Shown: positions 8,427 to 16,855 of the stretch, piece after piece | Layout: each line of letters opens with the position of its first letter | Position numbering within the stretch: the stretch's first letter is position 1 | NCBI RefSeq assembly: GCF_028687635.1 | Contig: NZ_JAQTZS010000021.1 | Location: 1 to 50,335, forward strand | Reading direction: 5' to 3' | DNA length: 50,335 nt | Origin: Malikia sp. | GTDB lineage: Bacteria; Pseudomonadota; Gammaproteobacteria; Burkholderiales; Burkholderiaceae_C | Program-made: the position numbers and the translations under genes | Notes under the pieces: model-generated | What the model was told of the DNA's origin: nothing | Seen by the model: the letters and a program-made list of their open reading frames with translations, nothing else | Database searches by the model: none

Positions 8427-9772
8427 CCGTTCTGTCAGACTTGCTCATTCATGTACAAACATGAACAAAGCTGACTTCCTGCTTCGCCGAGGCCGGTTTC
8501 GCCTTCGTCTTGCGACCAAGGCCAGAGCCTTCCTCTCCACAGGCTGACACGGTGGAACTCACCGCCAAATTTCTTAAATTGATCGCCGCGTTCACATCGC
8601 GGTCGTGGTTTTCGCCACAGTGCGGGCAGGTCCACGCCCGCATCGACAGCGGTAAATCGTCCAGCTTATGTCCGCAGCCCGAGCAGGTCTTGCTGCTGGG
8701 ATACCAGCGGTCCGCGACGATGACTTGCCCGCCACGCATCGCGGCCTTGTATTCCAGCTGCCGCCTGAACTCGAAGAATCCCATGTCGGCGATCGAGCGG
8801 GCCAGGCGACGGTTTCTGACCATGCCCTTGACGTTCAGGTCTTCGATGCCGATGGTGTGGAAGCGCCGCGTGAGGTCCGTCGTCAGCTTGTGCAGCGCGT
8901 CCGAGCGAATCGCCGCGATGCGCGCATGGAGCTTGGCCAACCTGGCCCTGGCCTTGTTGCGATTGGCCGACCCCTTCTGCTTGCGCGACAGACTCCTGGA
9001 TAACCGGCGCAAGCGGTCCAGCAGCGCCTGGTGCGGCTTGGGGCCGGGGACGCTTTCCCCCGTCGAAAGCGTTGCGAGTGCCTTGACACCCAGATCCACC
9101 CCCACCGCGCCTTGGTTCTCGGCTTGGGGTAGAGGTGAATCGTCCTGGGTATCGACGGCAAGGCTGACATACCAGCGATCCGCCACGCGCGAAACCGTGG
9201 CTGACAGGAGCTTGCCCGCAAAGCGCAACGTCTCGCGCATGCGTACCCAGCCCAGGTTGGGGATGCGGATGCGTGAACCGTCGAGAGCGAACTGGTCGTT
9301 GCTGAGGCTGAAGCGGTCGTGCTGACCCTTCTTGCGGAATTGTGGATACTTGGCACGCCCGGCAAAGAAGTTCTGGAACGCCTGCCCCAACTGGATGATG
9401 GCCATCTGCGGCGCGTTCTTCGTCACCTCCATCATCCACGGGAACTGCTCGCGCTTGACGGCGTTGAGTTGGCGGCGCAAGGCAGCTTGCGAGGGCTTGG
9501 GCAGCGTCAGATCCAGCTTGTGGGCCTCGTACTGGCGCTTCCACTCGGCCAGCGCCCAGTTGTAGGCGAAGCGTGCCACGCCCGCCGCGCGGGCCAGATA
9601 GGTGGCCTGTGCGTTGTTCGGATCGAGAGCAATCTGGTGCGCGATCAGCATGGCTGCATAATTCTGGCACGAACCCACACGGCTTGAACAGGGCTACGGT
9701 TCTTCTCGTCATGCCGTCACAGTGCGTGAGCATGAAAAAGAAGAATTGAGCAGGTTTTACGGTAACTGAATG
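8427..9772 (-). mobile_element. tnpB-only IS200/IS605-family element, copy 1
   Basis: Boundaries come from comparison with copy 2 at 17938-19293. Both share sequence from an 'AGAACGG' at the tnpB 3' side to 'CATTCAGTTACCG' at the 5' side (minus-strand reading). Only a tnpB is present and there is no tnpA, as in IS1341-type elements, so it would need a transposase supplied in trans. The 5' end abuts the 3' leg of the ppa terminator hairpin (GGGGTT), and the sequence past the other end begins TTTTGT. Joining the two flanks rebuilds a normal GC hairpin followed by a T-tract, which supports these ends. Confidence 0.75.
8449..9651 (-). CDS. tnpB: TnpB RNA-guided nuclease, IS200/IS605-family (copy 1)
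   Basis: This 400-aa protein has the full TnpB layout: an N-terminal OrfB helix-turn-helix region ('AGVARFAYNWALAEW'), RuvC-I with D186 in 'GVDLGVKALATLS', RuvC-II with E270 in 'GIEDLNVKGM', a four-Cys zinc ribbon (C323, C326, C342, C345), and RuvC-III with D352 in 'HDRDVNAAINLRN'. All three catalytic acids are present, so it looks active. TnpB proteins are RNA-guided DNA nucleases whose omega-RNA comes from the gene's 3' end and the element's right end. I chose the ATG at 9651 because it aligns with the start of copy 2 and gives the same length; an ATG nine codons upstream is possible. It differs from copy 2 at about 31 of 400 residues. Confidence 0.93.
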   Translation of the reverse strand: MLIAHQIALDPNNAQATYLARAAGVARFAYNWALAEWKRQYEAHKLDLTLPKPSQAALRRQLNAVKREQFPWMMEVTKNAPQMAIIQLGQAFQNFFAGRAKYPQFRKKGQHDRFSLSNDQFALDGSRIRIPNLGWVRMRETLRFAGKLLSATVSRVADRWYVSLAVDTQDDSPLPQAENQGAVGVDLGVKALATLSTGESVPGPKPHQALLDRLRRLSRSLSRKQKGSANRNKARARLAKLHARIAAIRSDALHKLTTDLTRRFHTIGIEDLNVKGMVRNRRLARSIADMGFFEFRRQLEYKAAMRGGQVIVADRWYPSSKTCSGCGHKLDDLPLSMRAWTCPHCGENHDRDVNAAINLRNLAVSSTVSACGEEGSGLGRKTKAKPASAKQEVSFVHVCT

Positions 9773-9817
9773 AACCCCTCGGGGCGGCGCGAATCGAGCA
9801 CGCCATCCCGAGGGGTT
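9773..9817 (-). terminator. ppa terminator hairpin, separated from its U-tract by the tnpB element
   Basis: An 11-bp perfect inverted repeat, AACCCCTCGGG (9773-9783) and CCCGAGGGGTT (9807-9817), lies about 40 bp after the ppa stop. On the transcribed strand the 3' leg ends GAGGGGTT and is followed at once by element sequence (CATTCAG) instead of a T-run. A T-rich sequence (TTTTGT) is found at the far side of the element. I infer that the insertion split stem and U-tract. Confidence 0.75.
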
Positions 9818-9858
9818 TCGTCTGTCTGCGGACGGCCGCGAAGGCCGCCCGTTGGCGA

Positions 9859-10395
9859 TCAGGCCTGTGCCTTGTCGTAGGCGGCGATGCCGTCGGTGAT
9901 TTCCAGATGGGCGGCTTCCTTGCCTTCCCAGCCCAGCACCTTGACCCACTTGCCGGCGTCGAGGTCCTTGTAATGCTCGAAGAAGTGCTTGATCTGGGCC
10001 AGCTGGATCTCGGGCAGGTCGTCGAGCGACTCGATCTTGGCGTACAGCGGCAGGATCTTGGCGGTCGGCACGGCGATGACCTTGCCGTCGACGCCGCCTT
10101 CGTCTTCCATCTTCAGGATGCCAAGCGCGCGGCAGGGCACGACCACGCCCGGGGGCAGCGGCACCGGGGTGATGACCAGCACGTCGACCGGGTCGCCGTC
10201 GCCCGCGATGGTCTTGGGCACGTAACCGTAGTTGGTCGGGTAGTGCATGGCGGTGTTCATGAAACGGTCGACGAAGACGCAGCCGGATTCCTTGTCGACT
10301 TCGTACTTGATCGGGTCGCCGTTCATCGGGATCTCGATGATGACGTTGAACGCTTCGGGCAGCTTGCTGCCGGGGGTGACGTGGTCGAGGGACAT
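9859..10395 (-). CDS. ppa: Inorganic pyrophosphatase
   Basis: A 178-aa family I soluble pyrophosphatase, close to the usual bacterial length of 175-180 aa. It hydrolyses pyrophosphate to two phosphates in the cytoplasm and so pulls biosynthetic reactions forward. The signature 'DGDPVDVLV' with its metal-binding Asp residues is present, as are '[11 protein letters not shown]' and '[10 protein letters not shown]'. The start at 10395 gives the typical MSLDHVTPG beginning. The gene is divergent from moaA and is followed by a strong hairpin that a mobile element has cut off from its T-tract. Confidence 0.97.
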   Translation of the reverse strand: MSLDHVTPGSKLPEAFNVIIEIPMNGDPIKYEVDKESGCVFVDRFMNTAMHYPTNYGYVPKTIAGDGDPVDVLVITPVPLPPGVVVPCRALGILKMEDEGGVDGKVIAVPTAKILPLYAKIESLDDLPEIQLAQIKHFFEHYKDLDAGKWVKVLGWEGKEAAHLEITDGIAAYDKAQA

Positions 10396-10507
10396 GGTGT
10401 CGGTCTGGATGGAGTTGAGGAAATCCGGGCACGCGGCGCGCGCCGATCGCGCCCATTTTAGCGGCCCATCCTACCCCGGCCTTACGGACGACGGCAGGCT
10501 TCGCCTT

Positions 10508-10523
10508 GGTGTAACCTTACACC
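10508..10523. promoter_or_regulatory. Perfect palindrome directly before the moaA start codon
   Basis: GGTGTAA (10508-10514), CC, TTACACC (10517-10523) form a perfect 7-bp inverted repeat whose right arm ends two bases before the moaA ATG at 10526. It occupies the place where a Shine-Dalgarno sequence would be expected, and none is visible. It could be an operator or a translation-blocking hairpin. I do not recognise it as a known moco riboswitch. Confidence 0.5.
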
Positions 10524-10525
10524 CC

Positions 10526-11683
10526 ATGGCAGAACGCGTCATTCCCCTGGTCGACCTGCGCAGCCCGGTGCTCGCAGCCCCCCGCCCCCTTGAGGCCATT
10601 CCCCCCAGCGGGCAACTGCTCGACGGCCTGGGTCGTCCGCTGCGCGACCTGCGCATCAGCGTGACCGACCGCTGCAATTTCCGCTGCAACTACTGCATGC
10701 CCAAGGAAATCTTCGACCGGAATCACCACTACCTGCCGCACGGCGCGCTGCTGAGCTTCGAGGAAATCACCCGCCTGGCGCGGATCTTCGTCGCCCACGG
10801 CGTGCGCAAGATCCGCCTGACCGGCGGCGAGCCGCTGCTGCGCAAGGGCCTGGAGCACCTGGTCGAGCAGCTCGCCGCGCTGCGCACCCCGGACGGCCAG
10901 CCGCTGGACCTGACGCTGACGACCAACGGCAGCCTGCTGGCGCGCAAGGCGCGCGCGCTCAAGGACGCCGGCCTGCAGCGCGTGACCGTGAGCCTGGACG
11001 CGCTCGACGACGCCATCTTCCGGCGCATGAACGATGTGGATTTTCCGGTGCGCGACGTGCTCGCCGGGCTGGAGGCGGCGCAGGCCGTCGGGCTGGGGCC
11101 GATCAAGGTCAACATGGTGGTCAAGCGCGACACCAACGACCAGGAGATCCTGCCGATGGCGCGCCATTTCCGAGGCAGCGGCGTGACGCTGCGCTTCATC
11201 GAGTACATGGACGTCGGCGCGACCAACGGCTGGCGCATGGACGAGGTGCTGCCCAGCGCCCAGGTGGTCGAGCGCATCCAGCAAGAGTTGCCGCTGGTGC
11301 AGCTCAGCCCCAACGCCATTGGCGAGACCGCCGAGCGCTGGGGCCATGCCGGTGCCGACGGCCAGCACGACCCGTCGCTGGGCGAGATCGGCGTCATCAG
11401 CAGCGTGACCCAGGCCTTCTGCGGCGACTGCAACCGGGCGCGGCTGTCGATGGAGGGCCGGCTCTACCTGTGCCTGTTCGCCGGCCAGGGCTACGACCTG
11501 CGCGCGCTGCTGCGCGGCGACATGGACCACGGCATGGGCCGCGCGAGCGACGCCGAGATCGCCTCGGCGCTGGCAGCGATCTGGCAGGGGCGCACCGACC
11601 GCTATTCCGAGCTGCGCGCCGCCCTGCCAGCGGCAGCGGGCGCGGCCGGACGACGGATCGAGATGAGCTACATCGGAGGCTGA
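10526..11683 (+). CDS. moaA: GTP 3',8-cyclase MoaA (radical SAM)
   Basis: A 385-aa radical SAM enzyme that starts molybdopterin synthesis by converting GTP to 3',8-cyclo-GTP. The N-terminal 4Fe-4S motif is visible as '[10 protein letters not shown]' inside 'RISVTDR...', followed by '[15 protein letters not shown]' (GGEP SAM motif). A C-terminal cluster motif is seen in '[19 protein letters not shown]', and the chain ends '[10 protein letters not shown]' with the Gly-Gly tail typical of MoaA. An open frame extends 93 codons upstream, but the ATG at 10526 ([12 protein letters not shown]) fits family length and lies beyond the divergent ppa gene. It leads a moaA-mobA-moeA operon; mobA begins 4 bp after its stop. 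Confidence 0.96.
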   Translation: MAERVIPLVDLRSPVLAAPRPLEAIPPSGQLLDGLGRPLRDLRISVTDRCNFRCNYCMPKEIFDRNHHYLPHGALLSFEEITRLARIFVAHGVRKIRLTGGEPLLRKGLEHLVEQLAALRTPDGQPLDLTLTTNGSLLARKARALKDAGLQRVTVSLDALDDAIFRRMNDVDFPVRDVLAGLEAAQAVGLGPIKVNMVVKRDTNDQEILPMARHFRGSGVTLRFIEYMDVGATNGWRMDEVLPSAQVVERIQQELPLVQLSPNAIGETAERWGHAGADGQHDPSLGEIGVISSVTQAFCGDCNRARLSMEGRLYLCLFAGQGYDLRALLRGDMDHGMGRASDAEIASALAAIWQGRTDRYSELRAALPAAAGAAGRRIEMSYIGG

Positions 11684-11686
11684 ACT

Positions 11687-12310
11687 TTGAACATCGGACA
11701 GGTGGATGCGCTGCTGCTGGCCGGCGGCCAGGGCTCGCGCATGGGCGGGGTCGACAAGGGGCTGCAGCAGCTGGGCGGTCGCCCCCTGGCGGCGCACGCG
11801 CTGGAGCGCTTGCGGCGCCAGCAGGGTGACCGGCTGGCCGGCTGCATGGTCAACGCCAACCGCAACCTCGACCGCTACCAGGCGCTGGGCTGGCCGGTCT
11901 GGCCCGACGCCCGGCCCGACTTCCCCGGCCCGCTGGCCGGCTTCCTGGCCGGGCTCGAACAGGCCAGCAGCCCCTGGCTGCTGACCGTGCCCTGCGACTC
12001 GCCGCTGTTCCCGCTCGACCTGCTGGAGCGGCTGGCACAGGCCGCCGAACGCGAGGGCGCCGACCTCGCGCTGGCGCTGGGCCGCGACGAGCAGGGCCGG
12101 CTGCGCCGCCAGCCGGTGTTCTGCCTGCTCCGGCGCGAGCTGGCCGACAGCCTGCGCGCCTACCTGCGGGCCGGCGGACGCAAGATCGACGACTGGATCC
12201 AGTCGCAGCACCATGTCGCGGTCGCCTTCGACGCGCCCGGCGACGACCCGCGCGCCTTCTTCAACGCCAACACCCTGGCCGAACTGCACGCGCTGGAAAT
12301 TGGTCTCTGA
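11687..12310 (+). CDS. mobA: Molybdenum cofactor guanylyltransferase MobA
   Basis: A 207-aa nucleotidyltransferase that adds GMP from GTP to molybdopterin, giving the MGD form of the cofactor used by DMSO-reductase-family enzymes. The N-terminal GTP-binding loop reads 'LLAGGQGSRMGGVDKGL' and the middle contains 'FPGPLAGFLAGL', both typical of MobA. Translation starts at a TTG (11687) with GGAGG about eight bases upstream. The frame begins 4 bp after the moaA stop, so the genes are likely co-transcribed and coupled. MobA indicates that MGD-type enzymes are made in this organism. Confidence 0.95.
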   Translation: MNIGQVDALLLAGGQGSRMGGVDKGLQQLGGRPLAAHALERLRRQQGDRLAGCMVNANRNLDRYQALGWPVWPDARPDFPGPLAGFLAGLEQASSPWLLTVPCDSPLFPLDLLERLAQAAEREGADLALALGRDEQGRLRRQPVFCLLRRELADSLRAYLRAGGRKIDDWIQSQHHVAVAFDAPGDDPRAFFNANTLAELHALEIGL

Positions 12311-12322
12311 CCCCAATTAAAG

Positions 12323-13600
12323 ATGAAAACCATCGAACAGATCGCCTCCGAACTGCAGGGCTATGACCCCGCCGCGCTGCGTGCCGACGCGGTCAACCAA
12401 TTCCTGGCCCGGCTGGTCGAGCCGCTGCGCGAGACCGAATCGGTTGGCGTGTTCGACGCGCTCGGGCGCGTGCTGGCCGCTGACCTGATCTCGCCGATCA
12501 GCGTGCCGCCGCATGACAACTCGGCCATGGACGGCTACGCCTTCGCCGGCTCGCAGCTGCGGTCCGGCCAGGCGCTGACGCTGCGCGTGATCGGCACCGC
12601 CTATGCGGGCGCGGCCTGGCAGGGCGAGGTGGCTGCGGGCGAATGCGTCAAGATCATGACCGGCGCGGTGATGCCGGCCGGGCTGGACACCGTGGTGCCG
12701 GTCGAGCTGACCCGCCTGGATGGCGAGCGGGTGACGCTGGCGGCCGACAGCCTGCGCGCCGGCGACAACCGCCGCCTGCTGGGCGAGGACCTGATGGCCG
12801 GCCAGCCCGCGCTGCGCGCCGGCACCCGGCTGGGTCCGGCCGCGCTGGGCCTGATCGCCAGCCTGGGCCTGGCGACAGTCACGGTGCGCCGCCGCGTCAA
12901 GGTGGCCTTCTTCTCGACCGGCAACGAGATCCTGAGCCTGGGCGAGGCCGCGCGCGAAGGCGCGGTCTACGACAGCAACCGCTACACCCTGTTCGGCCTG
13001 CTGAGCCGGCTCGGCGTGGAGCCGATCGACCTGGGCGCGGTGCGAGACGATCCGGCCAGCCTGGAGGCGGCGTTCCGGCGCGCGGGATCGCAAGCCGATG
13101 TGGTCATCACCAGCGGTGGCGTCAGCGTCGGCGAGGCCGACCACACCAAGGCGATCATGCGGCAGCTCGGCGACATGGCCTTCTGGCGCATCGCGATGCG
13201 CCCGGGCCGCCCGATGGCGGTCGGCCGGCTGCGCCAGGACGGCGGCAGCGCGCTGCTGTTCGGCCTGCCCGGCAATCCGGTCGCGGTGATGGTGACCTTC
13301 CTGGCCTTCGTGCGCCCCGCCCTGCTGCGCCTGATGGGCGCTTCAGACAGCGCGCCGCTGCTGGTGCCAGCGCACAGCCTGGAGCCGATGCGCAAGAAGC
13401 CGGGCCGCACCGAATTCCAGCGCGGCATCGCGAGCCGTGGCGCCGACGGTCGCCTGCGGGTGCGCGGCACCGGCAGCCAGGGCTCGGGCGTGCTGCGCTC
13501 GATGGCCGAAGCCAACTGCCTGATCCGGCTGGATCACGATCAGGGCGATGTGGCCATAGGCGATATCGTTGACCTGATGCTGTTCGACGGGCTGATCTGA
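12323..13600 (+). CDS. moeA: Molybdopterin molybdenumtransferase MoeA
   Basis: A 425-aa MoeA, normal length, which inserts molybdate (or tungstate) into adenylylated molybdopterin. Family motifs include 'PPHDNSAMDGYAF' near residue 60, 'IMTGAVMPAGLDTVVPVE' near 110-130, 'FFSTGNEI' near 195, 'TSGGVSVGEADHTK' near 260-275 and 'GLPGNPVAVMVTF' near 310-325. It starts 12 bp after mobA and completes the moaA-mobA-moeA operon. The tungstate transporter genes at 22.3-24.6 kb could supply its metal. The ribosome-binding site is weak ('aattaaag'). Confidence 0.96.
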   Translation: MKTIEQIASELQGYDPAALRADAVNQFLARLVEPLRETESVGVFDALGRVLAADLISPISVPPHDNSAMDGYAFAGSQLRSGQALTLRVIGTAYAGAAWQGEVAAGECVKIMTGAVMPAGLDTVVPVELTRLDGERVTLAADSLRAGDNRRLLGEDLMAGQPALRAGTRLGPAALGLIASLGLATVTVRRRVKVAFFSTGNEILSLGEAAREGAVYDSNRYTLFGLLSRLGVEPIDLGAVRDDPASLEAAFRRAGSQADVVITSGGVSVGEADHTKAIMRQLGDMAFWRIAMRPGRPMAVGRLRQDGGSALLFGLPGNPVAVMVTFLAFVRPALLRLMGASDSAPLLVPAHSLEPMRKKPGRTEFQRGIASRGADGRLRVRGTGSQGSGVLRSMAEANCLIRLDHDQGDVAIGDIVDLMLFDGLI

Positions 13601-13622
13601 ACTGAACGGAACTGCCTGGGGA

Positions 13623-14060
13623 TCAGCGCGCTGGCACGCCACGGTTGGCCAGCGCATCGGCGCGCTCGTTGCCCGGGTCGCCGGCATGGCCGCGCACCCA
13701 GTGCCACTCGATCTGGTGGCCGCGCCCCTGCACGATCTCGTCGAGCCGCTGCCAGAGGTCCTGGTTCTTGACCGGCTCCTTGGAGGCGGTCTTCCAGCCG
13801 CGCGCCTTCCAGCCCGCCAGCCACTCGGTGATGCCCTTGCGCACATACTGGCTGTCGAGGTAGAGGCTGACGCGACAGGGCCGCTTGAGCGCGCTCAGGC
13901 CCTCGATCACCGCGGTCAGCTCCATGCGGTTGTTGGTGGTCTCGCGCTCGCCGCCGTAGAGCTCTTTTTCGGCCGCGCCCGAGCGCAGCAGCGCGCCCCA
14001 GCCGCCCGGGCCGGGGTTGCCCTTGCAGGCGCCGTCGGTGTAGATGGTGACAGGATTCAT
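13623..14060 (-). CDS. rnhA: Ribonuclease HI
   Basis: A 145-aa RNase HI that cuts RNA in RNA-DNA hybrids. The catalytic acids are visible in '[17 protein letters not shown]' (first Asp), '[15 protein letters not shown]' (Glu), 'SLYLDSQYV' (second Asp) and '[10 protein letters not shown]' (last Asp), and '[11 protein letters not shown]' carries the catalytic His. The ATG at 14060 overlaps the TGA of the upstream methyltransferase gene (ATGA), so the two are translationally coupled. The E. coli yafS-rnhA pair has the same order. It converges with moeA, with 22 bp between the stops. Confidence 0.97.
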   Translation of the reverse strand: MNPVTIYTDGACKGNPGPGGWGALLRSGAAEKELYGGERETTNNRMELTAVIEGLSALKRPCRVSLYLDSQYVRKGITEWLAGWKARGWKTASKEPVKNQDLWQRLDEIVQGRGHQIEWHWVRGHAGDPGNERADALANRGVPAR

Positions 14061-14875
14061 CGGTTTTTCGAGAGGGGATGTTTTTGCGCCACCGCGACCG
14101 GCTTGAGGCCGGCGCGGCGCGGCTGCCAGGCCGGCCCCAGCAGGTGCATGCCGCGCACGCGCTTGACCGCGACCAGGAAATAGACCGCGCCCGGCATTGG
14201 CCAGCCACGGGGCCCGAGGCGGTCCAGCCAGGCCCAGCGCTGCAGCCAGGTCTCGCTGCGCACGGCGGGGCGCCAGCAGCCCTGGGCCTGGGATTCAAGC
14301 TCGAAGCTCAGCAGCCGCAGCCAGTCGCGCACGCGGCGGGGGCTGATGAAGTCGCCCGAATCGGGCAGGAACAGCTGCGCCGCCTCGCCACGGCAGCCCA
14401 GGCGGGCCGCCCAGCGCGCGCGCCACTGGCGCAGGCCCCAGAGGCTCCAGGGATGGAAGCCCGAGATCACGACCCGGCCCTCGGGCACCAGCACCCGCTC
14501 GACCTCGCGCAGCACGGCATGCGGATCGGCGCTGAACTCCAGCGTGTGCGGCAGCACCAGCAGGTCCAGGCTGCTGGCGGGAAAAGGCAGCGCGGCCGCG
14601 TGCGTGACGAGGGCCACGGCGGGCCCCGGATCGGAACCGGTCTCGTCGGGCCACGGGAAGGCGCCGGCCGACTCGGGCAGCGCCAGCCAGCGGTGCGGCA
14701 TGCGGTTGGCGCGCAGCGCGCCGAGTTCGGGCAGCCCCAGCTGCAGCGCGTGGTAGCCGAACAGGTCCGTGACCGCCTGATCGAACCGCGCCTGCTCCCA
14801 GGCCAGCAGATAGCGACCCGGCGGCGTGGCGAACCAGGCCACCAGTTCCCGACCGGAGACACTCCACTCGTTCAT
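14057..14875 (-). CDS. SAM-dependent methyltransferase-like protein (YafS-like)
   Basis: A 272-aa class I methyltransferase-like protein. Visible core features are '[19 protein letters not shown]' (motif II-like acidic loop and strand) and '[19 protein letters not shown]' (motif III-like). The usual glycine-rich SAM loop (GxGxG) is degenerate around residues 35-65, which is common in this rnhA-linked family. Substrate is unknown. The ATG at 14875 gives [15 protein letters not shown]; a longer frame upstream overlaps the next gene and lacks family features. Its stop overlaps the rnhA start by 4 bp, and the upstream NYN gene ends 17 bp before its start, so the three genes form a likely operon. 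Confidence 0.8.
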   Translation of the reverse strand: MNEWSVSGRELVAWFATPPGRYLLAWEQARFDQAVTDLFGYHALQLGLPELGALRANRMPHRWLALPESAGAFPWPDETGSDPGPAVALVTHAAALPFPASSLDLLVLPHTLEFSADPHAVLREVERVLVPEGRVVISGFHPWSLWGLRQWRARWAARLGCRGEAAQLFLPDSGDFISPRRVRDWLRLLSFELESQAQGCWRPAVRSETWLQRWAWLDRLGPRGWPMPGAVYFLVAVKRVRGMHLLGPAWQPRRAGLKPVAVAQKHPLSKNR

Positions 14876-14892
14876 GCCGTCCCCGGCAGGGA

Positions 14893-15843
14893 TCAGCCGG
14901 CGACCGGCAGCTCCTGCGCCGGTGACGGGGCCAGCACGGTGGCGCGGATCAGCTCGCGCATCGCCTTCTTCTCCTGGAAGCTCAAGGTGCGCGCCAGCTC
15001 GCGGCGCACGCGCAGCAGCAGGTGGCGATCGGTCTCGGGCGGCACACCCTGGCTGTTCTGCATCTCTTCCTGCAGGTCGAGGCGGGCGTCCGAGGTCTCC
15101 TCGGTCCACCAGGACTGGATCACCTGCCTGACCTGCTCCAGCCAGTCGTCCGAGGGCGCGGCATTGCTGAAGTAGCTCTCGGAGGAGTCGGCGTCGCGCT
15201 CGTGCTGCGCAGCCGGCGGCTGGAAGGCGACGGGACGGCTGGACTGCAGCACGGCGCCCGGCACGGTCAGCGCCTCCCAGGCCGGGGCACCCAGCGCGAG
15301 ACGGCGATCAGCCTGCAGCAACATGCGGGCCCAGCTCGGAGCCTCGGTCATGAGCTTGGGCATGTCCAGGCCACCCTCGTCGCTGACCAGCGCCACCTTG
15401 AGTCCGCGCCACTGCGCCTCGTCGATATAGGGGATCAGCCGCTCGTCATCGCTGACGATCAGCACCAGGCCGGCGCCGCCATGTTGCGCGAACTGGTTGA
15501 GCTCAAGCCCGAGCGAGCGCACCAGACCCAGGCCATCATCGACCGCGTGCGGGGGCACGCTGCGCACGACGACGTCATCGCAGAGTTCGAGCACCTGCTG
15601 CTCGCAGAACAGGTAGGCGCGCAACAGTTGCGCGTCGGGCGCGCTCTGGCGCAACAGGTCGGTCAGCACCGGCATCAGGTTGTGGCGCTGCAGCTGCAGC
15701 GGTGCGCTGCCGTGCTGTCCGGCCAGCCATTTGAGATAGCGCTCGTCGACCAGCGCGACGGCCTGGGTCATGCCGCTGGCCTGGTGGCTGGAATGGAGGT
15801 GGCGCGGCAGGTTGCGTTTGCCCAGATGGAACTTCATTTTCAT
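14893..15843 (-). CDS. NYN-domain (PIN-like) protein
   Basis: A protein of about 316 aa with an N-terminal NYN/DUF88-type fold: a first conserved Asp in 'VALVDERYL', and 'GLVLIVSDDERLIPYIDEAQWRG' followed by 'LKVALVSDEGG', the strand-SDD-helix-strand core of PIN-like nucleases. The C-terminal third is charged and helical, possibly RNA- or protein-binding. NYN proteins are often RNases or inactive RNA binders; the role here is unknown. The start is uncertain: ATGs exist at 15900, 15843 and 15771. The last gives MTQAVALVDERYL, beginning right at the domain; the middle one adds a basic leader (MKMKFHLGKRNLPRH). None has a clear ribosome-binding site. Confidence 0.7.
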   Translation of the reverse strand: MKMKFHLGKRNLPRHLHSSHQASGMTQAVALVDERYLKWLAGQHGSAPLQLQRHNLMPVLTDLLRQSAPDAQLLRAYLFCEQQVLELCDDVVVRSVPPHAVDDGLGLVRSLGLELNQFAQHGGAGLVLIVSDDERLIPYIDEAQWRGLKVALVSDEGGLDMPKLMTEAPSWARMLLQADRRLALGAPAWEALTVPGAVLQSSRPVAFQPPAAQHERDADSSESYFSNAAPSDDWLEQVRQVIQSWWTEETSDARLDLQEEMQNSQGVPPETDRHLLLRVRRELARTLSFQEKKAMRELIRATVLAPSPAQELPVAG

Positions 15844-15898
15844 AAAATTAATGGCCCGATATAGGGGCTCTGATAGGAATAAGAGGCGCGATTGTGAC

Positions 15899-16855
15899 AT
15901 GGTTCAATCGGCGCGGACCGGGCTTGGCTTTATGCTTTGGGGGGTGAACTTCTTCCAGCTGCTGCTCCCCGACTTCTCGCTGATCCTGTGCGGCCACCTG
16001 CTGTGCCGCCACAGCGCGCTCAACCGCCAGGTCTGGGACCAGGTCGACCGCCTGGTCTACTTCTTCCTGTTCCCGGTGCTGCTGTTCCATTCCATCGTCA
16101 GGCACCCGCTGGACTGGCAATCCGCCCGGCCGCTGATGGGCGCCGGTCTGTGCATGGCCGTTGGCGTCATCGCGCTGGCCTACTCGCTGCCGCGCTGGCC
16201 ACTGCTGGGGCGCGGCCTGGAGGGCCGGCTGCACGCCGCGGGCGCCCAGGTGGCCTTCCGCTTCAACTCCTTCATCGCGCTGGCGCTGATCGATCGGGTC
16301 GCGGGCCCCGAGGGCCTGCCGCTGCTCGCGCTGCTGATCGGGCTGCTGGTGCCGGTCTTCAATATCGGCGCGGTGCTGCCGATGGCGCGCCACGCCGGCG
16401 GCCGGCTCTGGCGCGAACTCGCGCGCAACCCGCTGATCCTGGCCACCGCCAGCGGCCTGTGCGCCAATCTGCTCGGGCTGCAGCTGCCCGAAGCCATGAC
16501 GCCCACGCTCACGCGCATCGGCCAGGCGGCGATCGTGCTCGGGCTGCTGGCCGCAGGCGCGGGCATGCAGATCGGCGCCATGCGCGAAGGCAAGGCGCTG
16601 AGCGTCGCGCTGCTCTCGATCAAGCACCTCGGGCTGCCGCTGCTGGCGCTGCTGATGGCGCGCCTGTGGCAACTGCCCGAGCTGCCGACGCGGGTGCTGC
16701 TGATGCTCGCCGCCGTACCGACCGCCACCAGCTGCTATGTGCTGGCGGCGCGCATGGGCTACAACGGCCCCTATGTGGCGGGCCTGGTGACGATCTCGAC
16801 CTTGCTGGGCATGCTCAGCCTGCCGCTGGCGCTGGGCTGGCTGGCGTACTGGTGA
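15899..16855 (+). CDS. AEC-family (auxin efflux carrier-like) permease
   Basis: A protein of about 318 aa with roughly ten hydrophobic segments spread over its length, e.g. 'FFQLLLPDFSLILCGHLL', 'LIGLLVPVFNIGAVLPMA' and 'AAIVLGLLAAGAGMQIG', plus a last 'LVTISTLLGMLSLPLALGW'. The N-terminal pattern and the 'ARNPLILATASG' segment fit the AEC family of small carboxylate or malonate-type transporters. Substrate cannot be read from sequence. Alternative starts are ATG 15932 and GTG 15944; the ATG at 15899 has a purine-rich 'aagagg' upstream. The 3' end overlaps the convergent queG by 41 bp. Confidence 0.8.
   Translation: MVQSARTGLGFMLWGVNFFQLLLPDFSLILCGHLLCRHSALNRQVWDQVDRLVYFFLFPVLLFHSIVRHPLDWQSARPLMGAGLCMAVGVIALAYSLPRWPLLGRGLEGRLHAAGAQVAFRFNSFIALALIDRVAGPEGLPLLALLIGLLVPVFNIGAVLPMARHAGGRLWRELARNPLILATASGLCANLLGLQLPEAMTPTLTRIGQAAIVLGLLAAGAGMQIGAMREGKALSVALLSIKHLGLPLLALLMARLWQLPELPTRVLLMLAAVPTATSCYVLAARMGYNGPYVAGLVTISTLLGMLSLPLALGWLAYW

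Noticed and set aside
8416-8433. AGAACG / CGTTCT hairpin at the right tip of tnpB copy 1
   Set aside because: The outer arm is host DNA and is absent at copy 2, so the pairing is by chance.
8666-10456. 596-aa minus-strand frame spanning ppa and tnpB copy 1
   Set aside because: Off-frame reading of two real genes; Arg/Pro-rich and without domains.
10396-10525. Molybdenum cofactor riboswitch upstream of moaA
   Set aside because: The leader is short and I cannot find the conserved moco motif; only the small palindrome is supported.
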